Origin: a virus
Virus record (IMG/VR): IMGVR_UViG_3300012922_000007
Coordinates: 1-64,000 of that record
Direction: 5' to 3' (one strand)
DNA length: 64,000 nucleotides
Position 1 is the first letter of the stretch; the number at the start of each line of letters is the position of its first letter. A program made the position numbers and the translations under genes. The notes below the pieces were generated by a model. That model made no database searches. It was not told the origin of the DNA and saw nothing but the letters and a program-made list of their open reading frames with translations. Shown piece after piece: positions 48,136 through 56,085 of the stretch.

Positions 48136-48726
48136 ATGGCTTTATCGGAAAAGTTGCGTAGTTTGGTTTACGAGAAAACAGGAAAAGCTGCTCACATAAA
48201 TGATTGGGCGGTCACAGCTTTTAGAAACGGGCTAGGTGGAGAGAAAGTAATGCTTGCCCGCTTCCGTGATTGGTTAGACAATAATCCGGATTCCGGACGA
48301 CCTCTACAAGACTTCCTAGATGTGTCCGATGAGTTGGCTGAGGAAAGTCCGAGGGAAATCGTCGTAGGCGGGATCATTAAACAAGACGAGGTCAAGCATC
48401 TAGGAGTTAAACTCTTTGCAATTACAGAGTTAGCATTGTCCGGAAAGAATCTACGACCGGCAGCTAACCTTCTCGACTCATATTCCGAGGAAGAGATACT
48501 CAGTGCTTTCAAATACTTCTACGTGAAACTGGATGACTTTGCGAGGAAAAATTCTTTGACCTCGTTCTTCAAAGACGGCGGCGGAGAGATAGTTATACTC
48601 AGTCTCAGGGAACAGAAAGCTCGTCAGGACGAGGTCATGCGCTTAGCCTCGGCTCCAACTGCGCCTTTGGTCGAAGCAAACGAGGTCAAGGACGAGGACG
48701 AAAATTCAATTGAGGTGGACTTTTAG
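48136..48726 (+). CDS. Hypothetical protein, replication region
   Basis: 196 residues after AAGGAAC. Helical N-terminal half (LSEKLRSLVYEKTGKAAHIN), an acidic C-terminal tail (EDENSIEVDF). The tail resembles interaction tails of replication proteins. Could be a helicase loader, but there is no motif to show it. Confidence 0.66.
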   Translation: MALSEKLRSLVYEKTGKAAHINDWAVTAFRNGLGGEKVMLARFRDWLDNNPDSGRPLQDFLDVSDELAEESPREIVVGGIIKQDEVKHLGVKLFAITELALSGKNLRPAANLLDSYSEEEILSAFKYFYVKLDDFARKNSLTSFFKDGGGEIVILSLREQKARQDEVMRLASAPTAPLVEANEVKDEDENSIEVDF

Positions 48727-48884
48727 TCCGGAATATGGACCTACGTAAAACAGGCTAGTTCTATTCACAGAAACGAGCGTAAACCAAAGAATGGACCTAA
48801 GGACCACCCTAAGGTCAAACGTTGATTCTGTAAAGAGGAAACGCAGGGAATCATGGTGTGACAGAACTTTTAAAAGGAGATCCA

Positions 48885-49112
48885 ATGGCGAGAACACTAG
48901 ACGAGGAAATTGAACGAGCTTTAATAGAATGCGAAGCGGAAGGGGTTGATCCGAGACCATGGATGAGTGGGGACCATAAGCTATCCATGAAACACTGGTC
49001 TTTAGTCCAAAAGAAACTCAATGCCAAGTACGAGTTTAAACCTCGCAAACCATTGTCTCCAGAACACAAGGCAAAACTTAAAGCTGGGCGAGAAGCCGCG
49101 AGGTCAAAATGA
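48885..49112 (+). CDS. Hypothetical protein
   Basis: 75 residues, MARTLDEEIERALIECEAEG after AAAGGAG. Helical, basic end. Ends in an ATGA overlap. The 158 bp before it hold one dispersed palindrome (48726) and no clear gene. Confidence 0.65.
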   Translation: MARTLDEEIERALIECEAEGVDPRPWMSGDHKLSMKHWSLVQKKLNAKYEFKPRKPLSPEHKAKLKAGREAARSK

Positions 49113-49723
49113 TTACCATGCCAAAAAATTCCATCTGCAATCGTATAGGAATTACAGATTTTTTGGAAACAGATTTGCATAAATATTTGCAAAGACTTCC
49201 AAATATAACAAAAGAAGGTCCTTGGATTGCGGGCGGAGCAGTACGAAGAACTTTAACTCGTATTCCCTTGACAAGTGATTTGGATTTCTTCTTCAAGGAC
49301 GAGGCCCAAGAAAAGAAATTTGTCGAGGATATTATTCGTATTGGAGCTATTAAGAAATTTGAGAACGAGTTCAATTCTACGTGGATTATACCCGCAATTA
49401 TAGATTCTCCAGAACTTAAGATTCAAGTAATAAAATTTCGATATTATAGTAATCCTTTGGAAGTTATTGATAGCTTTGATTTTACGTTGTGTCAATTTGC
49501 GTATGATAGTGAAAATATTTATATGTCTGATTTTGCCATGTGGGATGTATCCAGAAAACGGATAGTTCCACACAAACTAACGTATGCTACAGCTAGTCTC
49601 CGTAGATTATTAAAGTATATTAATCAAGGATTTACAGTATGTAACGGAGGATTAGCAGACATCCTAAATCAAGTATCAACAAATCCACAGATAATTGAAG
49701 CCGATATAAAATACATAGATTAG
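49109..49723 (+). CDS. Nucleotidyltransferase-fold protein
   Basis: 204 residues. GPWIAGGAVRRTLTRIPLTS followed by DLDFFF gives the GG...D-x-D catalytic pattern of poly(A) polymerase / CCA-adding type enzymes. The remainder is shorter than a full CCA enzyme. It may transfer nucleotides to RNA or protein. With a phage tRNA present, RNA repair is one option. Confidence 0.78.
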   Translation: MITMPKNSICNRIGITDFLETDLHKYLQRLPNITKEGPWIAGGAVRRTLTRIPLTSDLDFFFKDEAQEKKFVEDIIRIGAIKKFENEFNSTWIIPAIIDSPELKIQVIKFRYYSNPLEVIDSFDFTLCQFAYDSENIYMSDFAMWDVSRKRIVPHKLTYATASLRRLLKYINQGFTVCNGGLADILNQVSTNPQIIEADIKYID

Positions 49724-49737
49724 CATTCGAGGTCAAA

Positions 49738-49956
49738 ATGACACAGAAACGATTCCGGTTTGTTCAAGATGATTCTTTACATTGGTATGCTATACCCGAG
49801 GACAAGCGCGAGGCGTTCGATAAATGGATTGAGTATATGTCTGATGAGAGCGACGACGAGCCATATATTAAATACAGAGGCGAGTCATTCGACGTTTTTC
49901 GCCTCGGAATGCATATAAGTAACTATACATTCACAGACTTGAAGGAGGGCAGATGA
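49738..49956 (+). CDS. Acidic small protein
   Basis: 72 residues after CGAGGTCAAA, strongly acidic middle (YMSDESDDEPY). Coupled to the exonuclease gene by an ATGA overlap. No family is recognised. Confidence 0.66.
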   Translation: MTQKRFRFVQDDSLHWYAIPEDKREAFDKWIEYMSDESDDEPYIKYRGESFDVFRLGMHISNYTFTDLKEGR

Positions 49957-50516
49957 ACTATCTAGCAATCGACAATGAGACTGGCGGGTTAGGCGAGGTT
50001 AGTCTCCTAACTTCCTACTTCGCAGTCCTAGATTCGAACCTCCGGATTCTGGACGATTTGTATCTGTATCTCAAACCCGAGGACGGCATCTATCGAATCG
50101 AACCGCAAGCTCTTGAAATCAATGGAATTAACCTCGTGTCTCACGACAAGATCGCCGAGACTAAAAGTACAGCAGGGAATAAACTATATCGATTCCTGAA
50201 ATCTTATAGCAACGATGGAGCAGATAAGCTAATTCCCCTCGGACATAATGTCACATTCGATGTCATAGGGATATACGAGGGCATTCTCAATCGAAATATA
50301 TTCGAGAAGTTTACCTCGTATCGTAAACTAGACACAGCAGTTATTGCTCAGTTCCTTAAACTTGCCGGAAAGATTCCAGACGAGGTTAGTGGAAGTCTCG
50401 GCAGCCTCGCAACCTTCTTCGGGATTGCGAACGACAAAGCACATGACGCAAAGGCGGATGTCCTCGTAACTATCGAAGTTCTCAAATCTATGTTAAAACT
50501 TGTGGAGGGGAAATGA
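49953..50516 (+). CDS. DEDDh 3'-5' exonuclease
   Basis: 187 residues. AIDNETGG (Asp, Glu), GHNVTFDV (Asp) and HDAKADV (His, Asp) give the DnaQ-type site. The replicative polymerase has its own exonuclease, so this may act on RNA or in repair. Start after GGAGG. Confidence 0.85.
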   Translation: MNYLAIDNETGGLGEVSLLTSYFAVLDSNLRILDDLYLYLKPEDGIYRIEPQALEINGINLVSHDKIAETKSTAGNKLYRFLKSYSNDGADKLIPLGHNVTFDVIGIYEGILNRNIFEKFTSYRKLDTAVIAQFLKLAGKIPDEVSGSLGSLATFFGIANDKAHDAKADVLVTIEVLKSMLKLVEGK

Positions 50517-50872
50517 ACGATATTGATAAGTACGGAGAATTCACTGTAGACTTATGGGCCAGTGGAAACTATACTATAGACACTATCTGGAATATGGAAA
50601 CACGGGTAGCAGCTGAACGATCCCTGTCAATTATGGCCTTGGGTGCTGCAGGAGAAACAGGCGAGGTCATTGAACACGTCAAGAAGTTTCTAAGAGATGG
50701 AAAGCTAGACAGAGAGGCTTTGTTGAAAGAATTCGGTGATCAAGTTTACTACTGGGCTAGACTGGTTAAGTTCTTTGGATTCTTGCCTTCGGAAGTCCTC
50801 GCAGCTAATATAGAGAAATTAGAATCGAGGAGAGCCAGAGGCGTAATTAAAGGGTCAGGTGACAACCGATGA
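50513..50872 (+). CDS. MazG-like nucleotide pyrophosphohydrolase
   Basis: 119 residues. GAAGETGEVIEHVKKFLRDG and LLKEFGDQVYYWARL give the E-x2-E ... E-x2-D metal site of the MazG family. These enzymes hydrolyse nucleoside triphosphates or ppGpp-type signals and are common in phages. ATGA overlaps on both sides. Confidence 0.85.
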   Translation: MNDIDKYGEFTVDLWASGNYTIDTIWNMETRVAAERSLSIMALGAAGETGEVIEHVKKFLRDGKLDREALLKEFGDQVYYWARLVKFFGFLPSEVLAANIEKLESRRARGVIKGSGDNR

Positions 50873-51060
50873 AACTAGGTAAAGACTTCATTCAATGGTA
50901 TTTAAATAATCTATGCCATCATTCTGTAGATAGTATTGTAATACACGGCAAGCAAATGATGTGTCTTAGATGTGCTAGGACTATATTCATAACGAACGAT
51001 CTTTTAGAGAGATACAAGAAAGATTGCAAAGAACGCGAGGAATTTCTTAATGGTTCTTAA
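50869..51060 (+). CDS. Cys/His small protein
   Basis: 63 residues with LCHHS and MCLRCART, one likely zinc. It overlaps MazG and the next gene. Confidence 0.64.
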   Translation: MKLGKDFIQWYLNNLCHHSVDSIVIHGKQMMCLRCARTIFITNDLLERYKKDCKEREEFLNGS

Positions 51061-51316
51061 CCTCGGACCCAGCAGATATGCCTTAGGAATCATAAATATA
51101 CAAGAAGAGATTGAGGAATACGAGAAAGAACACCGAATCTGGAGACAAGCTGGATCTGTTAGCAAACCATATTCGGACGACGATGATCCAACATATGATA
51201 TCTGGTATAGGCATCATTGGTCCAAAGAAGATCTTGCGAGGTTAAAAACAGAAAGAGAACAGGAAAAATACTACAAAACTCACAGAGTTGGATTGATAAA
51301 AATTGAGGAGTTTTAA
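51050..51316 (+). CDS. Hypothetical protein
   Basis: 88 residues, charged and helical, with a DDDDP stretch. TAATG overlap with the next gene. No family is recognised. Confidence 0.64.
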   Translation: MVLNLGPSRYALGIINIQEEIEEYEKEHRIWRQAGSVSKPYSDDDDPTYDIWYRHHWSKEDLARLKTEREQEKYYKTHRVGLIKIEEF

Positions 51317-51495
51317 TGGGTCATGTTGTTTCTAAATTAAACTTCAAAAATGTATACATCAACATATCTCCTACTTCTTTATTTGTACACGAAGATGGTA
51401 CAAAAACAACTTTTGAAATAGAAGGAATGAAACCCGGATTTTTTATAAATGTAGATATTGAAATGTTGCAAGAAGATAAAGAGGACATAACTTAA
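51316..51495 (+). CDS. 59-residue beta-rich protein
   Basis: MGHVVSKLNFKNVYINISPT after GAGGAG. Beta strands then an acidic tail (EMLQEDKEDIT). TAATG overlap with the primase-helicase. Confidence 0.65.
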   Translation: MGHVVSKLNFKNVYINISPTSLFVHEDGTKTTFEIEGMKPGFFINVDIEMLQEDKEDIT

Positions 51496-53414
51496 TGTCA
51501 GATGAGAAAGATCTTCGTGCTTTAAAGAGTAATCCCAAAGTCCTCGAACTGTATGCTAAACACGTTCAGTTACATCGCGAGGGCAAGGGATATCGAGGAC
51601 GATGTCCTTTCGGTTCCCGACATGCTAGGGGGGAAGATCGCACACCAAGCATGGATATATGGGCGGCAGAAGACGGAAGTTTTATTTTCAAATGTCTTGG
51701 ATGCGGGTCTTCAGGCAATATTATGCAGTTTGTTATGGATACAGAAAAAGTTAAGTTCGACGAAGCAGTTTCCAGAATCCGGACTTTCCTTAAAGATACT
51801 TGGTTTGAGGGCCGAGATACAGTAGACGAAGTGTTCCGGTCTCCTGTCCTCGAAGAACCCAAGGAATTCATTACCTTCCCAATAAGTAACTGCGAAAAAT
51901 TTACTCAGGCTTTGCGCGAGTCGAAAGATGCGAGGGCATTTTTAAATAGCAGGAAGATTGACCTCGATACTGCATGTCGTCTACATGTTGGATTTCGTCA
52001 GGCGATGCCCTCGGAAGTAAACGTCCCAAACGATGTTAGAGATAAAGGCTGGTTGGTATTTCCATACATCGAGAAAGATAGGGTAGTCCGGGTCAAGTTT
52101 CGGTCCATCGTATCTAAGGTCTTTACACAACAGAGAGCAATGAAACAGCAGGGATTCTTCAACTCCAATGCGGCAGATCCCCTCAAGCCCTTGTTTTTAG
52201 TTGAAGGTGAACTCGACTGTTGTGCTTTAGAATCAGCGGGTTTCAATGCAGTTGCAATTCCAAATGCCTCGTACAAAGTAACTCCAGCAGACAAAGATGT
52301 GCTTATGTCCTCGTCTGAACTTTTTCTTTCAGGCGATAACGACCAAGCAGCCGGAACCGAGGCTATGAAAAAACTTTGGTCGGAACTCCAGGATAACGTA
52401 TATCTCTTGCAGTGGCCCTCGGATATCAAAGACGCTAATGAACTTCTTATGAAGTGCGAGGACCTCGGAGAGTTCAAGGCCAAAGTCCTCGACCTCGCGA
52501 AGAACGCCAAGGCCCAACCAATGCCGGGAGTATTCTCCTTGCAAGAAGCGATGCTAAATTCCACGAATACGGATATGGCTAATCATCCGAATCGGCTACA
52601 CTTTCCGTGGCCCTCGGTTGATTCAATGGCAATTTGTTTGCCGGGGTCGGTAGTTGCTTTTACAGCCTCATCCTCGGGTATGGGTAAGAGCCAGATGCTT
52701 ATGCAAGCTACTCTAGATTCAGCAGTTAGACACGGCGAGGTCGTTCTAAACTACCAAGCTGAAATGTCTCCGGACGAAATTGCCAACATTGTAACGGCGC
52801 ACGTCCTCGCAAAAGATCGAAATGAATTGTCCTCAAACGATTATCAGGAGGCCGCAAGACGAATTCGATGCGCAAAATATTATATCGGATGTAGCCCGGA
52901 TGCACAAAACTCAACTCAAGTTCTTGATTTAATTGAACATGCAATACGTAGACTCAGTCCTACGATTGTTGTCCTCGATCATCTGCACCATATATGTGCT
53001 AATGTTTCCAACGAGATACAAGATCAGTCCAACGCAATGAAGCGTATTAAAGGCATGGCTCAGAAATATGGATTGAAGTTTATTGTTGTCGGTCAACCTC
53101 GTAAGAGCAATCAGCAGAATCGAGGCAAAGATATTTATGCTTCGGACATCAAGGGATCAGAGAGCATCGTAAGTGCTTCAGATGCAGTGTTTATCATACA
53201 CCGGGAGATCATGAAAGACTTTGACCCAGCTCACCCGCCTTTAGATATCTTCAGTCCGGAGATAAAAATAACCCTTCACAAAGGCCGAACCAAGGGAAAA
53301 GGGGCGGCGGCATGTAGTTTAATTTTTCGAGGGAAAATAGCCACATTTGTGGATGCTTTGGAGTTAGAAGCAGGGGTTAATTTGCCCTCGAACGAGGAAA
53401 GTTTTTTCTCGTAG
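51495..53414 (+). CDS. T7 gp4-type primase-helicase
   Basis: 639 residues. Primase zinc site C37, H43, C67, C70 (RCPFGSRH, KCLGCG); Toprim-type core LFLVEGELDCCALESAGF (about 233-250) and LSGDND; hexameric helicase with Walker A SSSGMGKS (about 392-399), Walker B IVVLDHLHHI, and the H4-like FIVVGQPRKSNQQNRG. It makes primers and unwinds the fork for the family A polymerase. Helicase loading needs no partner in this family. Confidence 0.93.
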   Translation: MSDEKDLRALKSNPKVLELYAKHVQLHREGKGYRGRCPFGSRHARGEDRTPSMDIWAAEDGSFIFKCLGCGSSGNIMQFVMDTEKVKFDEAVSRIRTFLKDTWFEGRDTVDEVFRSPVLEEPKEFITFPISNCEKFTQALRESKDARAFLNSRKIDLDTACRLHVGFRQAMPSEVNVPNDVRDKGWLVFPYIEKDRVVRVKFRSIVSKVFTQQRAMKQQGFFNSNAADPLKPLFLVEGELDCCALESAGFNAVAIPNASYKVTPADKDVLMSSSELFLSGDNDQAAGTEAMKKLWSELQDNVYLLQWPSDIKDANELLMKCEDLGEFKAKVLDLAKNAKAQPMPGVFSLQEAMLNSTNTDMANHPNRLHFPWPSVDSMAICLPGSVVAFTASSSGMGKSQMLMQATLDSAVRHGEVVLNYQAEMSPDEIANIVTAHVLAKDRNELSSNDYQEAARRIRCAKYYIGCSPDAQNSTQVLDLIEHAIRRLSPTIVVLDHLHHICANVSNEIQDQSNAMKRIKGMAQKYGLKFIVVGQPRKSNQQNRGKDIYASDIKGSESIVSASDAVFIIHREIMKDFDPAHPPLDIFSPEIKITLHKGRTKGKGAAACSLIFRGKIATFVDALELEAGVNLPSNEESFFS

Positions 53415-53416
53415 AA

Positions 53417-53454
53417 TGCGCCTTTTTACCTATTTGAATCGTCCAATTAAATAG
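53417..53454 (+). promoter_or_regulatory. Putative ECF-type late promoter, copy 5
   Basis: TGCGCCTTTTT, then TCGTCCAATTAAATAG with the family spacing, just after the primase-helicase stop and 13 bases before the next ATG. It opens the operon that leads to the lysis hydrolase. Confidence 0.77.
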
Positions 53455-53466
53455 AAAGAACAATAA

Positions 53467-54129
53467 ATGACAATCGAAGCCATTATAGAACAACCATTTA
53501 CCGATACCGAACTCGCAGAAGCCTCTCGTCTCAAGTCTGAGATCGATGAACTCCTCGGCTCGATCACTAGCCTCGAACGAAGTCTTCTGCAGGGTTGGGC
53601 GAGGTTAAGTTCTAATCTATACGAGGTCAGGGAAAAGAAGTATTGGCTTGAATATGGGTTTAACTCCTTTGGAAAGTACATCGTGGAGATAGGGGACAAA
53701 GTTGGCAAGGGTCGGTCGCAATTGTATATGGGAGTGAGAATTGTCGAACAATTGCCCGAGGTCAGTTCCGAGGATTTGACACAGATTGGTATCTCAAAAG
53801 CTGCAGAACTATGCAAGATTCGATCTGCGGGTAAAGCCGTGCCTCGTGAACTGATCGAACGAGCTAAGCGATCCGATGTAACGATCGAAGAAGTTCGGGC
53901 CGAAGTCTTCAATACTCTTCATGCAACTCCGGAAGAACGAGGTAAGTTCTTCGATCTAAGCGGGTTCCCAGTTACGGAAGACGAGCGTCTTCTCCTCGAA
54001 CATGCAATTGAAGTTGCCAAGAGGACCCCCCCAACAGTTCGCCACGACATTCCCGAATACATGCAGAAGAAAGAATGCTTCATACGTTTTGCCATGGAGT
54101 ACCTGAGTCAATACGAGGATGGTCAGTGA
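53467..54129 (+). CDS. Helical DNA-binding-like protein (DUF3102/ParB-like)
   Basis: 220 residues. A helical region WLEYGFNSFGKYIVEIGDKV, GKGRSQLYMGVRIVEQLP and IGISKAAELCKIRSAG looks like the DUF3102 / KorB-type helix-turn-helix of plasmid and phage proteins. It is the first gene after a late promoter. A role as a late regulator or DNA-partition factor is possible. It is a candidate reader of the dispersed palindrome, but this is speculation. Confidence 0.68.
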   Translation: MTIEAIIEQPFTDTELAEASRLKSEIDELLGSITSLERSLLQGWARLSSNLYEVREKKYWLEYGFNSFGKYIVEIGDKVGKGRSQLYMGVRIVEQLPEVSSEDLTQIGISKAAELCKIRSAGKAVPRELIERAKRSDVTIEEVRAEVFNTLHATPEERGKFFDLSGFPVTEDERLLLEHAIEVAKRTPPTVRHDIPEYMQKKECFIRFAMEYLSQYEDGQ

Positions 54130-54497
54130 AGACACGAGGTCAAAGGAATCACGTATGGGTAGAAGTGTCCGGATCTGGACTTCCAATTCGTATCATAAAA
54201 CACTGGAGCGAAGCCAGTCAGTTGCCCTCGGATCTAGTCCGATTCGTAAATAGAACTTGGGCCGTAGGAGAGATACGAAGACAAGTATTCGAGAGAGATA
54301 ATTATGAATGTAGACGGTGCGGAAAACGAGGCAATGCGCAAACTTTGGAAATGGATGAATTTATATCTAGAGGCGAGGGAGGAATGATCGGATTAGATAA
54401 TTCCTGGACCCTGTGCCACAGTTGTCACACGGGGTCCTCGACCTCGGAACATGGAAATAGGAGACTAATGTTTAGTAAGAACGAGGAACGGCGATGA
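54126..54497 (+). CDS. HNH-fold protein lacking the first catalytic His
   Basis: 123 residues from GTG after CGAGG. ECRRCGKRGN, LEMDEFISRGEGGMIGLDNSW, LCHSCH give the zinc Cys pairs and the H-N-H frame, but the first His position reads Asp (MDEF where relatives have MHEF). The enzyme may be inactive, or use Asp. It contains a perfect palindrome copy at its start (54167). Confidence 0.72.
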   Translation: MKTRGQRNHVWVEVSGSGLPIRIIKHWSEASQLPSDLVRFVNRTWAVGEIRRQVFERDNYECRRCGKRGNAQTLEMDEFISRGEGGMIGLDNSWTLCHSCHTGSSTSEHGNRRLMFSKNEERR

Positions 54498-54712
54498 GTT
54501 TTTGCCCTCACCATGTGTGGAGTTCTAGATATTGCCAGCAATGCACTCCAAATTCTGGAGGTGGAATCTATGTTCCTCCAAAGATATCAACCGAGGAAGA
54601 AGACCTCGAACTTAAAAAGTGGTTCTGTAAGAAGTGTTTAGGTAAGCATTTGGCAGCATACGAGGCGGGGTTATTTTGTCTGGATTGTGGACAAGAGGAT
54701 AAGGAGCGCTAA
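54494..54712 (+). CDS. Zinc-ribbon protein
   Basis: 72 residues: CPHHVWSSRYCQQC at the start and CKKCLG, CLDCGQ at the end. Two zinc sites likely. ATGA overlap with the HNH gene. Confidence 0.67.
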   Translation: MSFCPHHVWSSRYCQQCTPNSGGGIYVPPKISTEEEDLELKKWFCKKCLGKHLAAYEAGLFCLDCGQEDKER

Positions 54713-55213
54713 GTGGGAGCAGAGAAAAATCAACAACTTACATTAAAGAATTGGCCAAACACTGGAGTAGATACTGATCTCGAACCAGGAACGGAGCTGG
54801 TCGGAAGGACCACGTTTAGAGTTTTTTGCGATTCGCGAACATGTAAAAATTCCGTACAATGGGTGCTTGAGACAGCGGGGGAAAACGCCGAAGGCGTGCC
54901 TTGTGATGCTTGGCGAATTCTTATCCTCGAACAGTTCGAAGGCCAGAAGGAAACATTCTGTTCCAAAGAGTGTCTGATTCGTTGGTTGAAAAATTATGTT
55001 CCTCCGTTGTCTCCAAAGGAGAAAGCAATGATTGAAACTAATAATTCCAAGGTCGAAGCTAAGAAGAATATCGTCAAAGTTCCGGTTCCGGACATTCCTG
55101 GAATCGAAGAGTCTACATATGTTAAGGTTCTACGAGAGCAAACTAAAGAACGAGCGGAGTCTGCTGCGCTTAGTCAGCCGGACGGCTTCGCCGAGGAATC
55201 TTCGAATGAGTAA
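54713..55213 (+). CDS. Zinc-binding hypothetical protein
   Basis: 166 residues from GTG directly after the previous stop. VFCDSRTCKNSVQW and TFCSKECLIRWL resemble a treble-clef type zinc site. The C-terminal half is Pro/Lys/Glu-rich. Confidence 0.66.
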   Translation: MGAEKNQQLTLKNWPNTGVDTDLEPGTELVGRTTFRVFCDSRTCKNSVQWVLETAGENAEGVPCDAWRILILEQFEGQKETFCSKECLIRWLKNYVPPLSPKEKAMIETNNSKVEAKKNIVKVPVPDIPGIEESTYVKVLREQTKERAESAALSQPDGFAEESSNE

Positions 55214-55397
55214 TGAATACCTAGTAGTAGTTGAGGCAGTTGACTACGTAAATGTAGAGGCAGAAGACATAGACTCTGCAAGTAGAGAAGCAATCGAGAT
55301 CTTTAAAACTAACCCCGGTTCTGCCGCATTTAACGCAACTATCGTTCGAGAGACTAAAGACGGGGAAGATACTTTTCCTAAGGGAGAGACTGCATAA
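55206..55397 (+). CDS. Small hypothetical protein
   Basis: 63 residues, MSNEYLVVVEAVDYVNVEAE, with the start inside the preceding gene. Acidic alpha/beta. TAATG overlap with the next gene. Confidence 0.64.
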   Translation: MSNEYLVVVEAVDYVNVEAEDIDSASREAIEIFKTNPGSAAFNATIVRETKDGEDTFPKGETA

Positions 55398-55651
55398 TGT
55401 CTGAATTCACAGTACACGATCTTTTGAAAGATGTAATTATGAGTTCTGTTACAGACGAGGGAATGCCGGTATTTCTTATCTACGAGGAAGTTGCTTGTTC
55501 AGTAAATGACCTCGCATTTAGCTATGACCAGTTTATGGACTCTGTAGGATGCCTTGTAGAGAATAAGTATCTTAACGCAAACGAGGTTGATGGAGTTACG
55601 GAACTGTCGTTGTCTAAGGAAAACACTACGCCTAGGTTGGATGTCAATTAA
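55397..55651 (+). CDS. Hypothetical protein
   Basis: 84 residues, acidic, helical. Overlaps the lysis gene start (TAATG). No family is recognised. Confidence 0.64.
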   Translation: MSEFTVHDLLKDVIMSSVTDEGMPVFLIYEEVACSVNDLAFSYDQFMDSVGCLVENKYLNANEVDGVTELSLSKENTTPRLDVN

Positions 55652-56085
55652 TGGCGACCTTCGCAGATTTCGAGAAATCGATTGTCGCGTTAACTTGCCT
55701 TAGAGAGATGCGAGGCGAAGGAATAAATGCTATGTTGGCGGTAGCTTTTGTTCTTCGCAATAGAGCACAAGCTGGTTGGCACAGAAGCAGTCCATATCTT
55801 AACGCTATTGCAGCTAAGCAGTTTAGTTCTCTAACAATTTTAGGAGATCCTAATACTGTTTGGTTCCCCCCAGAGCCAAATGATCCGGAATTTGTTCAGC
55901 TCCTACATCTTATGGATGAAGTGTTTGATGAGAACAATCCTCGTGTAGATAATATTACTGGGAAAGCTCTTTACTATTGGGTTCCAGAGAATTCTACACC
56001 AAATGGTTGGTTTGCTAGAAATATAGCTAATAACCCAGATCATGCTCGGTGCGCGGTTATAGGTAGGACGGTTTTCTACAAATGA
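55651..56085 (+). CDS. SleB-type cell wall hydrolase (endolysin)
   Basis: 144 residues. REMRGEGINAMLAVAFVLRN and GWHRSSPYLNAIAAKQFSSL follow the hydrolase_2 / SleB pattern: Glu near the start and a cell-wall lytic fold that cleaves peptidoglycan glycan strands. It has no signal peptide, so a holin or export route is needed. Translated with the genes downstream of late promoter 5. ATGA overlap with the beta-helix gene. Confidence 0.84.
   Translation: MATFADFEKSIVALTCLREMRGEGINAMLAVAFVLRNRAQAGWHRSSPYLNAIAAKQFSSLTILGDPNTVWFPPEPNDPEFVQLLHLMDEVFDENNPRVDNITGKALYYWVPENSTPNGWFARNIANNPDHARCAVIGRTVFYK

Noticed and set aside
48745-48920. A 39-codon frame ahead of the gene at 48885
   Set aside because: No site, and it crosses the good start at 48885 in another frame.
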